A stretch of DNA of 64,000 nucleotides from Mrakia gelida. Lineage: Eukaryota > Basidiomycota > Tremellomycetes > Cystofilobasidiales > Mrakiaceae. Both the position numbers and the translations under genes were made by a program. This document shows, piece by piece, positions 34,333 through 44,601 of this stretch; position 1 is the first letter of the stretch; the number at the start of each line of letters is the position of its first letter. The notes under the pieces are model-generated. The model worked only from the letters and a program-made list of their open reading frames with translations. It ran no database searches and had not been told where the DNA came from. The stretch lies in assembly GCA_024345305.1 (NCBI GenBank), contig BRON01000003.1, positions 1,488,001 to 1,552,000 of the forward strand, in the 5' to 3' direction.

Positions 34333-35001
34333 CTACATCGCATCGATATTTTCCTCTAAACCAGCGATATCCTCCTCCAGCTATCGCCTCCCTCCCCGTC
34401 GTATCGCACTAGCAGCCTCAAGCCTCAACGCGTCTCGAATCTCCAGCTTCTCCCTCATCTCCCTGATTTCCTCATGCATCTAATCTCCCTGAAGGAGAGC
34501 TTCTCCTTCTAACCTCCCCTGCCCCTGCTTCTCCTTCCTCTTCTTCCTCTCCTCATCCCACGCCTCGACCGCAGCGATCCAAGCGTCCCACAACGGCGCG
34601 AAGGGCGGGTTCGTACCCTCCTTCTCGTGCTGTCTTTGAACTATGAGCTTGTTGGAATCCCGAGCGAGCGCTTTGTACTGGCCAGTGGAGAGTTTGGAGT
34701 AGGGGATGATGATGGTGGGAGGAGAGGAGGGTTGCTGGGAGGAGGACGCCGACGCCGAGGAGGATGAGGGTTGGTTGTGCTTTTACTGGTTGATGGGGAA
34801 GGGGCCAGGGAGGCGAGTTTGGCGCTGACCGAGGTTCTTCCTTTCTAGATTGGCGAGCCGACGTGGTTCGTCTCCCTTAGCGGTAGAGAAGGGGTGGAAG
34901 TTCCCTCCTCGGGAGGCGCGGAAAGGTTTTGGGGGAATTGGGAGAGCTGTCTTCTGCGTGGTTGGAAGGGGGTTGGAAGAGGAGGAGGGTTCGTCTGACA
35001 T
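34333..35001 (-). pseudogene. Reading frame interrupted by three Gln-type stop codons
   Basis: From ATG at 35001 the frame reads MSDEPSSSSNPLPTTQKTAL, FRASRGGNFHPFSTAKGDEP and ends FPINQ at TAA (34783-34785), only 72 residues. In the same frame the sequence stays protein-like: Ser-rich, then TIIIPYSKLSTGQYKALARD, SNKLIVQRQHEKEGTNPPFA, PLWDAWIAAVEAWDEERKKR and EGEALLQGD, then TAG (34480-34482). After it come MHEEIREMREKLEIRDALRL, AASAIRRGGRR and TAG (34381-34383), then LEEDIAGLEENIDAM and a final TAG (34333-34335). Each internal stop is one C-to-T step from CAA or CAG. I tested nearby GT/AG pairs for the first stop and found none with a fitting phase. Family unknown. Either a decayed gene, a readthrough gene, or a 72-residue protein with chance sequence after it. 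Confidence 0.55.
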
Positions 35002-35435
35002 CTTTGAGATGGAGAGGGAAGTGAGAGGGATCTAACGGTGGTGGGTGGAGGAAGAAGGAATGAGGAAGGGAGGAAGGAAGGCGAGCTCGAGGATAGAAGC
35101 CCCCGCGCGGACACGTTCCCTTTCATCTTTTGAAAGCGAGAAGGGAAGGTGTAGGCTCAACCAAACTCGAATGTGCGAGCACCTCCTTACAGAAGAGCTG
35201 GAGAAAGCCCGCTTCTTGCTCCCGAGATCTTTCCACAAACGAAAGAGAGAGATGAGAGCGAGGAAAGAAGGGGAGTTCGAGTACGTCGCGTCGCTTTGTT
35301 CCTCCTTGCCTGTTCGACTTCTCCAGCACCTCTCAAGCTTTCAAAAGAATCCTTCGCGAAAGCGCATGCAGTAAGGTGTGTTCATAAAAGGATGTGTGCA
35401 GAAAAAGGAACATCAAACGAAAGCTAGACCACCCT
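35002..35435. other. Region between the interrupted frame and the galactonate dehydratase gene
   Basis: About 430 bases between two minus-strand genes, so it holds the 3' UTR of the dehydratase and the upstream region of the interrupted frame. Only short low-complexity frames are present. Confidence 0.4.
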
Positions 35436-37963
35436 CTACCACTCCCTGAGGTACCCGTCCTTTCCTCGCCAAACGGGGTTTCCCCAAGGCTCAGCCTCCG
35501 AGGACCTCTGCCTGATCAACTCCTCGTTCATCACGAGACCGAGACCGGGAGCGGTGGGAGCGGCGACCATTCCGTCGACGACGGTGAAGATCTCGGGGTT
35601 CTAGAGAGGAAACAAAAGAGGGGTGGTCAGTTTCATTCGCTTCAAAGTTGAGGGAAGGCGAAGGTGGGAGAGAGGGGATGGATGAGAGACGTACGAGGAT
35701 GTAGGTCCCGAGATCGGCGGTGGTGTTGTAGTGTATACGGTAGGACCTGAGTGAGAACAGGGAGAGGAGGGGAACAGGTCAGTTGGAGGGAGTCGCGACG
35801 ACGAGACGAGACGGAAGGGGATGGATGAGAAGGACGAACATCTCCTGGATGACGACTGATGAGAGTTTCAGAAGAGAGACGAAGATGGAATCGAAGAGAA
35901 GAAGCAGGACGTCAGCGATCTGGCGACTCGACCAGAGAGTCGAGAGGGCTTCAAATAACGAACAGTTGGGTGCCGAGACGTCCATGTGGAAAGAGGCGGC
36001 GAGAGCAATGGGACCGTTGGGGCAATGAGGAGCGAATCCACTGAGATACGAGAAGAGGAAAGACCATCAGCCTCTGCTGGAGAAAGAGAACGAAGGCGAG
36101 GAGAGACGCGACTCACACGTCGTAGGTGGCAGCGAAGTCAGCGATTCGCTTGCACTCAGAGATTCCTCCAGCGTGTGAAACGTCAGGCTGAACGATGTCG
36201 ACGGCTCCAGCCTCGAAGTAAGGCCTGATGAAGGGAAGCGAAGAGCAGAGCGGAAGAGGTCAGAGAGAGCTCGCTCGTCGAAGGGAACGAGCGACGAAAC
36301 GAAACGAACCTGAAGTCCTGCCTGGTGTACATTCGCTCTCCGAGAGCGATGGGAACTCCAGTCTGCCTAGCGAGGGAGGCGATCTCGTTGATGTGGCCGT
36401 GGAGGAGAGGCTCCTCGATGAAGAGAGGTCGATGAGGAGCGAGGAGAAGAGCAAGCTGCTTGGCCCTGTTGAAGGAAACGAAGGGAGAGGGAGGGTCAGT
36501 ATGAGTTGAGGAGATAATTCGGAGCTATAAACTCACATAGGTCGGTGAACTCGTCCGTGGAAGTCCATTCCAACGTCAAGTCCGACACTCTGAGCGAGCT
36601 TCAGTCGCTCGACAGACGCGTCGAGCTGCTTTGGCGAGTCGAGCCATCCAAGATCTTCGGTAGCGTTCATCTGAAGGAAAGGAGAGGTTCGATAATCGAT
36701 GCATCAGTATGATGCCCGGCTAAGATGATTGTCTAGACTCCGTAGAATGAAGAAAAGCAGGAGAAAGAGGGAAAGGCAAGACGAGGGAGGGAAGTGAAAT
36801 GTCGACGCGAGCTCACCTTGACAGCCTTGAAACCAGCGGCCTTTCGAATCTTGGCCTCCTCGAGAATATCCGAAGGTCGATCTCCTCCAATCCAGCACTG
36901 GATAAAGAGCAAAAGAAGAGAAAAAATGAGCTCGGATTCGGACCGAAACCGCCGAGGGCTGAAGCTGACGAGAAGGGAGGGAGGAGAGGCAGAGAGAGAG
37001 ACTAAGGACGCACGTATACAGGGATTTTCGACCTGACAGCTCCACCGAGAAGGGACCAGACAGGGACACCCATCCTCTTTCCCTTGATATCCCACTGTGA
37101 GCCGAGAAGAAGAAGCGGGAGCAGAGGTCAGCGACTCGGTTCGCCAAGGAGGGAGGCAGCCAGAGAGGGCTGAAAGATGGGACGAACGAGGGCGATGTCG
37201 AGACCACTCATAGCAGACATGAGGACCTCTCCTCCTCGGTAGAATCTAGCTCGGAATCCGTGCTGCCAGATGTCCTCGATGTTGTCTAAGAAAGAGAGCG
37301 GAGGAAGGTCAGCGGGAGAGGACGAGGGAGACGAGGGCCGAGGGAGGAGAGAAGTCGAGAGAAAGAGGATGGAGGTTGATGAAGATCTGAGCTCACCGGT
37401 GGGCCATCCGACGAACCTCCTCGCGAGGTCTTTCATAGATCCCTCGACGGCCTCGGTGTGACTGAGAGGTGGAGAGGGAAAGAGGTTAGCTTGGGCTGGC
37501 AGCCAGCGAGGGAGGAGGAGAGGTCGAGCTCACCCTTCGAGAGTGGCCTCTCCCCAGCCGACGATTCCAGAGGAGGTCTCGACTCGAACGAAGAGCCATC
37601 TGAAGAAAGACGAAAGGGAGTCAGTCTTTGAGAAGTAGGTAGGAAGAAGATAGATGGGGAGCTGCTGGAGACGAGAGAGAAGGTGAGGCTTCCCGTCGTC
37701 TCGCCAGCTCGAAGAGTCCCATCTTTGAGCTTCGGGAAATTATGTAGCAGTTAGGACTCACCTAGGAGGGACTCGGAAGTATTCGATCTTGGTGCTGAGA
37801 ACCGCAAAGGAGGAAGAAGAACGAAAAAGGTCAGCGAAAGGATGAGAACCGGGAAGAGGGAAAGATGGGGGAGGGAGGGGAGGACGAACATGATGTCGTC
37901 CGAGGCTGAGGGAAGCGACTCGCCGGAACGTTCAGTGTGAGGTTGAGTAGGAGCAGAAGACAT
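35436..37963 (-). CDS. D-galactonate dehydratase-like enzyme (enolase superfamily)
   Basis: Mandelate-racemase-subgroup enolase-superfamily enzyme closest in motif to bacterial DgoD, which converts D-galactonate to 2-keto-3-deoxygalactonate. Start [18 protein letters not shown] splices (phase 2) into [20 protein letters not shown] and [13 protein letters not shown]. Then come [48 protein letters not shown] and [20 protein letters not shown]. The metal site and catalytic residues lie in [20 protein letters not shown] (Asp and His), [11 protein letters not shown] (Glu), [13 protein letters not shown] (Glu), [18 protein letters not shown] and the catalytic His in [20 protein letters not shown]. 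It ends [14 protein letters not shown] with TAG at 35436. About 12 short exons. Divergent from the aldolase gene, which would take its product. L-galactonate or a related acid remains possible as substrate. Confidence 0.85.
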
Positions 37964-38232
37964 GGTGATGGTTGATGGGGAAGAGAAGTTGGTTTGTGAG
38001 AAGATGATGATGGTTGATGGAGAGGAAAAAAGAGTTGCAAAAAGAGAAGAATAACTCGACTCGAAGGGGGAGTCGCCTCAAGCGGAGACGCTCCCGGACT
38101 CGGCTCAAAGGGGAAGGATCAGAGCGAGGGCGACAGAGCTCAACTGGAAAGTTCGCCTTCTTCCTTCACCCCAACCACAACCCCTTCCAACTCATTCTTC
38201 TCACCCACTCTTCTTTTCTTCAACCTTCCAAC
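37964..38232. promoter_or_regulatory. Bidirectional promoter, galactonate dehydratase / aldolase
   Basis: 269 bp between the divergent start codons. It contains CGG-AGACGCTC-CCG at 38083-38096, an inverted CGG-N8-CCG, with another CGG at about 38101, the pattern bound by Zn2Cys6 regulators of fungal sugar pathways. A repeated TGATGGTTGATGG-like string lies at 37965-37979 and 38007-38020. Co-regulation is inference. Confidence 0.45.
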
Positions 38233-39986
38233 ATGGTGAGTCAAGGGTCGCTGTTCGCGTCGTCGTCTCGCCGTTCGCTCGAAGCTGACCTTCGTCCTCC
38301 CTCCCCTCCCTCCCCATCTCTCCCTCCTTCTTCTCAAGCCCGCTCGAAACCCCCCCACCGGTATCCTCGTTCCCATTATCACCGTCTTCAACGAGGATGA
38401 GTCCATCAACTACGAGGCTCACAAGAAGCACAGTGAGTTTCAACTTTTCCCTCGAGCTTCGATTCGGGAGTCGAGCCGTCAAACAGAGCTCGAGGGCTGA
38501 CTTCCCTCCCTCCCTTCTTTCTCAGTTCTCTTCATGGCAAAGGCTGGAGTCCACGGATTCGTCTCTGCTGGCTCGACCGCTGAGGCCGTCGCTCTGAGTT
38601 CGGAAGAGAAGGTCTTGCTCATCAAGGCGACTCGAGAAGTTCTCGCCGAGAACGGATTCGACCATCTCCAGTTCGTCTTCCCCCTCCCTTCTGAGCCCTT
38701 CTTTGGTCAGAGATCTCGTTTGCTGACCTTTCCCTCTCTCTCCAACTCTTTTCTACTCCTTCAGCATCATGGTCAGTTGTCTTCGAGCCTTTCCCTCCAT
38801 CTCGCTCCATGATTTCCTCGACTGACCTCTTTCCCTCGTTCGTTGATTCGTTCTCTCGCAGGCTGGAACCGGAGCTCAGTCGACACGAGAGGCCATCAAG
38901 CTCAGCAAAGAGGCTGGAGCTGCTGGTGCCGATTCCGTTATCTGCCTTCCTCCTTCCTACTTCGCTCCCTCCATCACCCAGGACGCTCTGCAAGCCTACT
39001 ACGAGGAGGTACGTAGCGGCGACGCGTCCATCTCTCTCGTCCCATCTCCCCCGTCTTCGACCATCGCTGACTTCTTCCATCTCTACAGCTCGCCGACAAC
39101 TCCCCTCTCCCCATCATCATTTACTCGTGGCCTGGAGTCTCGAGTGGTCTGATCATCAACTCGGATCTCATCACCATTCTCGCTAAGCACCCCAAGTTCG
39201 TTCAGCTCCTCCTCCTTGCTCTTCCGCTTCTGAGCTCCAGCTAACCGAGCCTCTCCCTTTTCTAGCATCATCGGATACAAGGGAACTGATCACGACGTCG
39301 GAAAGATGGCCCGAGTCTCTGCTCAGAACCCTGGTTTCTAGTGAGTCGTTCTTCCTTCGCCGTCTCGCTTCTCGTTTCCTTCGCTCTTGGATCTGACCTT
39401 TCCCTCCCTTCTTCCTTACCCTCTCAAGCGTCCTCGCCGGAGCCACCGACAACGCCTTCCAGTCCTTCGTTTCCGGTGCCGCTGGAGCTGTGAGTTTCTC
39501 TCTTTCTCCTCATCTCCCTCGTCCTTGCAACTCGCGACGCGCCGAAGAAACGAACGAGCTCACGCCTTCCTCCTCCCTTCGCTTGCTCACCCTCGCAGAT
39601 CACCGGTCTCGGAAACATCGCCCCTCGAGTCTCTGTTCTCCTCTGGACCCTCTTCACCGAGAAGAAGTTCGACGAGCTTCTCAAGCTGCAAGGGCTCGTC
39701 TCGACTGGAGAGTGGTCTCTGCTCGGCGGTGGAATCCCTTCGCTTAAGGTCAGCTCCCCTTGTCTTTCCCTTACTTCCCTCCCACCTGCGCCCAGCTCGA
39801 GTGCTGACTCTTCTTCTTTCATTCTGCGACTTCGCGCTTTAGTACGCCGTGAACCACTTCTACGGCTACGGAGGAATCCCTCGACGACCCATCCCTGCTT
39901 CTCCTCAGAACGTTCGAGACAAGGTCGACAAGCTCATGGTTCCGATCATGGAGTTGGAGAAGAAGCTCGAGCTTGCTCAGAAGTAG
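38233..39986 (+). CDS. DHDPS/KDG-aldolase family lyase
   Basis: Class I (Schiff-base) TIM-barrel aldolase of the dihydrodipicolinate-synthase family. In fungi such enzymes split 2-keto-3-deoxy sugar acids into pyruvate and glyceraldehyde (LGA1/gaaC type). Exon 1 is only the codon ATG (38233-38235) followed by GTGAGT. Exon 2 starts PARNPPTGILVPIITVFNED. Then come MAKAGVHGFVSAGSTAEAVA (substrate loop), GAQSTREAIKLSKEAGAAGA, SVICLPPSYFAPSITQDALQ and LPIIIYSWPGVSSGLIINSD (catalytic Tyr). The Schiff-base Lys sits in IIGYKGTDHDVGKMARVS. Next are LAGATDNAFQSFVSGAAGA and TGLGNIAPRV, ending LMVPIMELEKKLELAQK with TAG at 39984. Lysine is made by the aminoadipate route in fungi, so a true DHDPS role is unlikely. 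Its divergent partner fits the step before. Confidence 0.87.
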
Positions 39987-40560
39987 ATGGTCGTCCTTTA
40001 ATGTTATCTTGATTGATCTGATGAAATAAACAATAAATGAACGAAGGATCGAAGAGGGAGGCGAGTTGAGCACGACGCAGAGTTGGAGAGAGACGGACCG
40101 TCGCCGCGACTTCAGCGCCGGTATTGGCCTGAAGTGACGAGATGAACTCGTTAATAACATACTGTAAACTCCAGAGCGCACGTCGACGTCGACGCCGCGT
40201 TCGCTCGTCGTTCGACAGCCTTGTTGTTTCGTCTACCAGCGCTGTTTCGTCTACAGCGTCGGATAAGTCGAGACCATAAAGGAAGTCTGTAGTTATACTA
40301 CCCGATTCATCCTAGGTGTAGGCGCTCCTCTCTCTTCAACCACCAGCAGCTTCGTAAAAGTACACATCTTCGAGCCAACGCAGACGCGTCGATGGGCCGT
40401 CCTCGCCGTCTTCTCTCGTTCGTTCTCACCAGCGAATCCATAGCCCGTCAAGCTAGTTGAGCTCAAGCGGTGGTGCTCCTTGTACTACAATACTCTCAGA
40501 GGCTCGCTTCCTCTCGCTTTCGCATCACTGCGACTGAAAACCTCGTCCGCCGCTCATCAA
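39987..40560. other. Convergent intergenic region
   Basis: About 570 bases between converging genes. AT-rich just after the aldolase stop (ATGAAATAAACAATAAATG at about 40020), a possible polyadenylation region. A GACGCGTC octamer lies at 40383. No gene seen. Confidence 0.45.
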
Positions 40561-42383
40561 TCAATCCTCCTCCTCCCCCTTTCCCTCCGCCCCCGCCCAT
40601 CTCACAACCCTTCCAACCCTCCCTGATCCTAGCTCCACACCTTCCAAACTCAACCTCCTAACCTGCTCCCTTCTCCCAACGCCGTTGCTCCCCCCCAACC
40701 ACTCGTCTCCTTCCCGCATCACTTTCCAACTGAAAAACTTCTCGATCAAGTTGTTCTCTTCCCATTCCTCCGTCAGGTACTCCTCCAACTCCTTCGTCAG
40801 GTCCTCCTCCATATCCTTTTCTACTTGAGAACTGGAGACGGACCTGAGGTCGAAGAGGGACGGCTGGACGAAGCGCGCGTGGACTCGGTCGAGGTCGGCG
40901 GGGAGGGGGTACGCGCGGAGGAGGTCCAAGTCGAAGGGGTTGTAGAGGACACGACCGTAGGGGGACACGGGGTAGACGCTGGGATAGGGGGAGGGAGGGA
41001 GGGAGGGAGGGGAACAAAGGTGAGTCAAGGCGAAACAAAACGAGGGTCGACCGAGGGTCGACAAAGAAGACTGTTGTAGTATGATAAAGGAGGAAAGAGT
41101 CGAGAATGAAAGCTCACGGGTTCTTGTTGGAGTTGGGGAAGTGGACTTCGCATCGACGGGGCTACCAAGAGCGAGGAAGAAAAAGAAGGGAAGGGGAACG
41201 GAAGAGAGTCAGCGACGTCGCGTCGAGCAAAAGGAAAGTCGAGCGCTGATCGAACAACTCACATTCTTGTTCGTCGCCTCGAGCAAGAACGTCCTCTCCT
41301 TCCCCTTGCACTCGTACTTGGCCAAGTAGAGCGGCAGGTACAGAGGGGTCACATCGAACTGCTCCCACCTCACGTCCTTTTCCGTGTCCACGACGAAACG
41401 TCCTACCTGCTTCGCACTCGGATCGAGCAGGCTCTCGAACGATTTCGCTTTCCGGACCAGCTCGGGAAGAACGAGCGGGGAGGAGTCGAACGGTAAAGCC
41501 GTGATGGTCTCGCCGTACTGCTCGAGGTGACGAGAGGGATCGTAGATGGGGAGGTGTTCGGGGAGGTTTGGGAGAGTTGTTGGCTGGAGGGAGAGGACGC
41601 AGAGAGGGGAGGAGGAGGTACCTAGCGTGCGCAAACGAAGGATGGAGAGAAGAAGTAAGCTTTCAAGAACAGCTCGTACGAGACAGAGCCCAAGAGGAGG
41701 AGGAGGGGTCGAGGAGGAAAGGAGAACGCACCAGGGAAGAAGGATAATTTGCTCTCCAAACCAACCTCCCTCGTTTCCGGCTCGCCGTTGAAGTCCTCGT
41801 TCGGTCTCCAGCCCTCGAGGAGGGGACGCACACCTTTGGTCAGAGTGACCTTGACCTTGATCTTAGCTCGTACGGACCAGGCTGGGAGGTAGATCATCTG
41901 GCTTTTGACGGCGGGAGGTGTGTTGTCGGGGAAGATGGAGGGGAGGAGACGGTGCAGCAGGAAGACGAGGGTCGCTTTGGGTTGGAAAGAAGTAGCCATG
42001 GAGAGGGCCCCTAGACGTTTGAGAGCGACTTTGGGAGGGATAGAGAACGGGAGGACGTGGATCTGGGAGGGGAGAGGGAGGTACGACGAGGAGGAGGAGG
42101 AGGAGCCAGGAGGAGGAGGAGGCGAGGTCCGAGTCGAGGTAGTTGAGTGGGAGGGAGAGGAGGACGAGTAGGATCGGGTGTGTGCATGAGGTAAGTTGAC
42201 GCTGATGGTGATGGGGAGAAGTAAGGAGGGGAAGGGCGACCGAGAGGAGTGAGCTCGAGATGGAGGAAGGAAGGAGGAGGAGGAGGAGCTGAAGGAGGAG
42301 GACGTCGACCCCGTTCTTGAGCTCAGCTGAGCGAATCTTGAGACCGTACCACGACTTGGACGAAAGATAGTTGAAGCCGGCAT
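40561..42383 (-). CDS. Putative mitochondrial protein of unknown function
   Basis: Not recognised. The start MPASTIFRPSRGTVSRFAQL is followed by a long Arg/Ser-rich, acid-poor region to about residue 90 (HAHTRSYSSSS), the profile of a mitochondrial presequence. A folded region follows: IHVLPFSIPPKVALKRLGAL, FLLHRLLPSIFPDNTPPAVK, LPAWSVRAKIKVKVTLTKGV and RPLLEGWRPNEDFNGEPETR. Exon 2 (about 41620 down to 41265) reads TSSSPLCVLSLQPTTLPNLP, YGETITALPFDSSPLVLPEL and FDVTPLYLPLYLAKYECKGK. Small exon 3 gives PRRCEVHFPNSNKNP, and the last exon YPVSPYGRVLYNPFDLDLLR, an acidic helix and EGKGEEED. The alternation of beta-like hydrophobic stretches suggests a conserved domain, not just a chance frame. 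It has four exons with consistent phases. Confidence 0.65.
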
Positions 42384-42736
42384 GGTCCTGGTAAGTTTGC
42401 GTTGAGGGAGCGAGGCGCTGGGAGCGAAGACTGAGCTCGTCGTCGCCGTTCGCTGAGGTTGAGCTAGCACCTCTTTCGCTCCTTCCTCCCCCTCGCCCCG
42501 CGGTGTTCTCTTCTTCGACCTTACCGACCTTTCGGCGAGATGGACTTTGTTCCTCCTCTGCTGAGAATAACCTAGAAACACCTCTCTATGAATTTGGAGC
42601 GAGACCTGTCGGACTCGAACCCGATTTCGGCCCTATCCGCGTGAGCTCATTTCGAGGTCAAGCTCCCCTCCTTCCTTCCTTCTGTTAGCTCTCGACCATC
42701 ACTCACTAGTCAACTCGATCAACTCTTCAACCAGCC
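42384..42736. promoter_or_regulatory. Bidirectional promoter, mitochondrial unknown / methyltransferase
   Basis: 353 bp between divergent start codons, CT-rich towards the methyltransferase. A tRNA-B-box-like string at 42611-42621 was examined and rejected. Confidence 0.45.
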
Positions 42737-44053
42737 ATGACCTCCTTCGCAACCAAGAGCTTCAACGCCTCCTTATACTTCGCTTCTCGTCCTACCTACC
42801 CTCAAAGCTTCTACAATCTCACGCTCGCCTACCACACCTCTCGAGGAGGTCGCTTCGATTCTGCTCTTGATCTGGGGTGTGGACCGTGAGTCTTGCTTTC
42901 ATCTCACTCTCCCTTCGTATGTTATCGCCCCAGAGCTCTCGCTGAACCCAAAACATCTTATCTACGTTCGAAACAACGTCTTAGAGGGCTCATCGCATCT
43001 CAGCTCACCTCTCGCTTCACGACCGTCCTCGGAGTCGACCCAGGAGAGAAGATGATCAGCGTCGCACAGAGTGCTTCTGATCTTCCAGAGGAGAGGCTTC
43101 AGTATCGAGTTGGGAAGGGAGAGGATCTGAGCTTCGTGAAGGATTCGAGCGTAGATCTCATCACCGTCGGCCAGGCCGCTCACTGTGAGCTCAGTTTTGC
43201 TTCTTCCTTGTTGACTCTTTCTCTTTTGCGTTCTCGAGCTGATGAAGGCCCTTGGTCCGATGCAGGGTTCGACTTCGACATCATCTGGAACGAGCTCGGA
43301 CGAGTCCTCAAGCCTGGAGGAAGCGTGGCTTTCTGGGGGTACGGAGGTGAGCTCGAGCTCGATCTCGACTCGTCCGTCTCTGCTTCATCGCGTCTTCTCT
43401 TCGCTGATCCCCTCCCTCTTCCTTCTTTACTTTTCCTCGCTCGTGCACAGAGAACACCTTCCCCGCCCACCCAAGCCTCCAGACCGTCATCTCCAAGTAT
43501 CAAACCTCTCTCCCATGGCAGCAACCTGGTCGCTCAATCGTCGAAGGCCTTCTCTCCTCCCTCCCTTTCCCCATCGCTCCCTCTCAAGCTCCCTCGCCAA
43601 CGATCGACCTCCTCTCCTCGAGACCTTGGACCCTTCCTCAGGAGCCTACCCCGCCAGCTGGACTAACCTCGACGGGATGGGACCCAGAGAGTATGGTCCG
43701 AGTGAGGGAGACGCCCGAAGGTGGTGAGTCGAATCACGTCTCGTCCCTCCGTCTCTGCGCTTTCCCTTCGTCAAGTTGACCTCCCTCGTCATCGTTCTGC
43801 TTCACTTAATTTTTTCGCAGGTCCCCTCGGAATCCCGAAAACCATGACCTGGGAGCAGTACGACGACTACCTTGGCACCGCGTCCGGTCTGCACGAGTAC
43901 GCTCGACTTCACGGCGAGGAGGCGGGCAAGAAGCTGAGGAGGGATTTCTTGGAGGAAGTCAAGGAAGGAGTGAAGAGGGAGGGAGGTAGGAATGATGGAA
44001 AGATTGACGTCGTGTGGCCGGCGGTGGTGATGCTGGCTGGGAAGAAGCTTTGA
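42737..44053 (+). CDS. Class I SAM-dependent methyltransferase (TMT1/CRG1-like)
   Basis: Small-molecule methyltransferase resembling fungal trans-aconitate methyltransferase/CRG1 proteins. Start MTSFATKSFNASLYFASRPT then YPQSFYNLTLAYHTSRGGRF and the SAM-binding motif I ALDLGCGPG, split by an intron (42888-42990, phase 2). Motif II follows as LGVDPGEKMISVAQSA, then LPEERLQYRVGKGEDLSFVK, SSVDLITVGQAAHWFDF-like, and motif IV/post-II DIIWNELGRVLKPGGSVAFW. The middle is Pro/Ser-rich, and the C-terminus reads GIPKTMTWEQYDDYLGTASG, LHEYARLHGEEAGKKLRRDF, ending AVVMLAGKKL with TGA at 44051. Five to six exons. The substrate cannot be told; trans-aconitate is only a family guess. Confidence 0.82.
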
Positions 44054-44601
44054 GTGGGCGAGCGCGAGAGCCGACGCGTTCGTTTCTTCTTTGCTCTCTT
44101 TGATTTCGTTTGCCCTTGTCTTAGCGTACCACGATGCTCGAGCTATCTCTCGTACGATGTTCTAGGATCTCTTTCGAGTCGAGGACAAGAGGGAAGAAAG
44201 GCATGAGGACCAGCTCGAGGTAGTGTGAAGAAAAGAAGGACGCGACTGAGATACGAGAGACGAGAACGAATCGAAACGATATCACAAGAAGGAAAGGAGC
44301 GCAAGGGAGTACGGGAATGCGGATACGAAGGGTATGGTGATGGATGTGTATGGCGAAGAGGGCAAAGAGAGGCTGAGCAAGAAGGAAACGAAATGAAAAA
44401 CAATGAGATCGCGAGAAGGAGATGAGAGCAAAGACGAAGAGGCGAAGACGAGGAAAGAAGATGACGAGCTAGCGAAGAAAAAGGAGGAAGAAATGTGTGT
44501 AAGAGATGAGGCGATAAGTGTTCGAGGGAAGGTACGGAGGAGGAGGGGGGGAAGCTGAGAAGAAAGAAAAAAGACGACGCGGCGGAGCGAGCGAGAGAAG
44601 A
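44054..44601. other. Convergent intergenic region
   Basis: About 550 purine-rich bases between converging genes, consistent with the CT-rich 3' UTR of the minus-strand GH31 gene. No gene seen. Confidence 0.45.

Noticed and set aside
34780..34848. Intron-like string on the plus strand (GTGCTTTTACTGG to GCTGACCGAGG to TTTCTAG)
   Set aside because: Exons it would join on the plus strand do not form a longer protein-like frame, while the minus strand does; taken as coincidence.
34333..35001. Alternative genetic code (TAA/TAG read as Gln) to explain the three in-frame stops
   Set aside because: Other clear genes in the window end with TAA (RRP42, aspartokinase) or TAG (aldolase, ARMT1-family, GH31), so these codons are used as stops.
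38233..39986. Reading the aldolase as a true dihydrodipicolinate synthase for lysine
   Set aside because: Fungi make lysine by the aminoadipate route, the substrate loop reads GSTAEA instead of GTTGE, and the neighbour is a sugar-acid dehydratase.
42601..42672. tRNA-like sequence on the minus strand with a B-box match (complement of 42611-42621)
   Set aside because: No matching A box at the right distance, the T-stem has only four pairs with an eight-base loop, and the acceptor stem fails at two positions. It is most likely chance in the divergent promoter.
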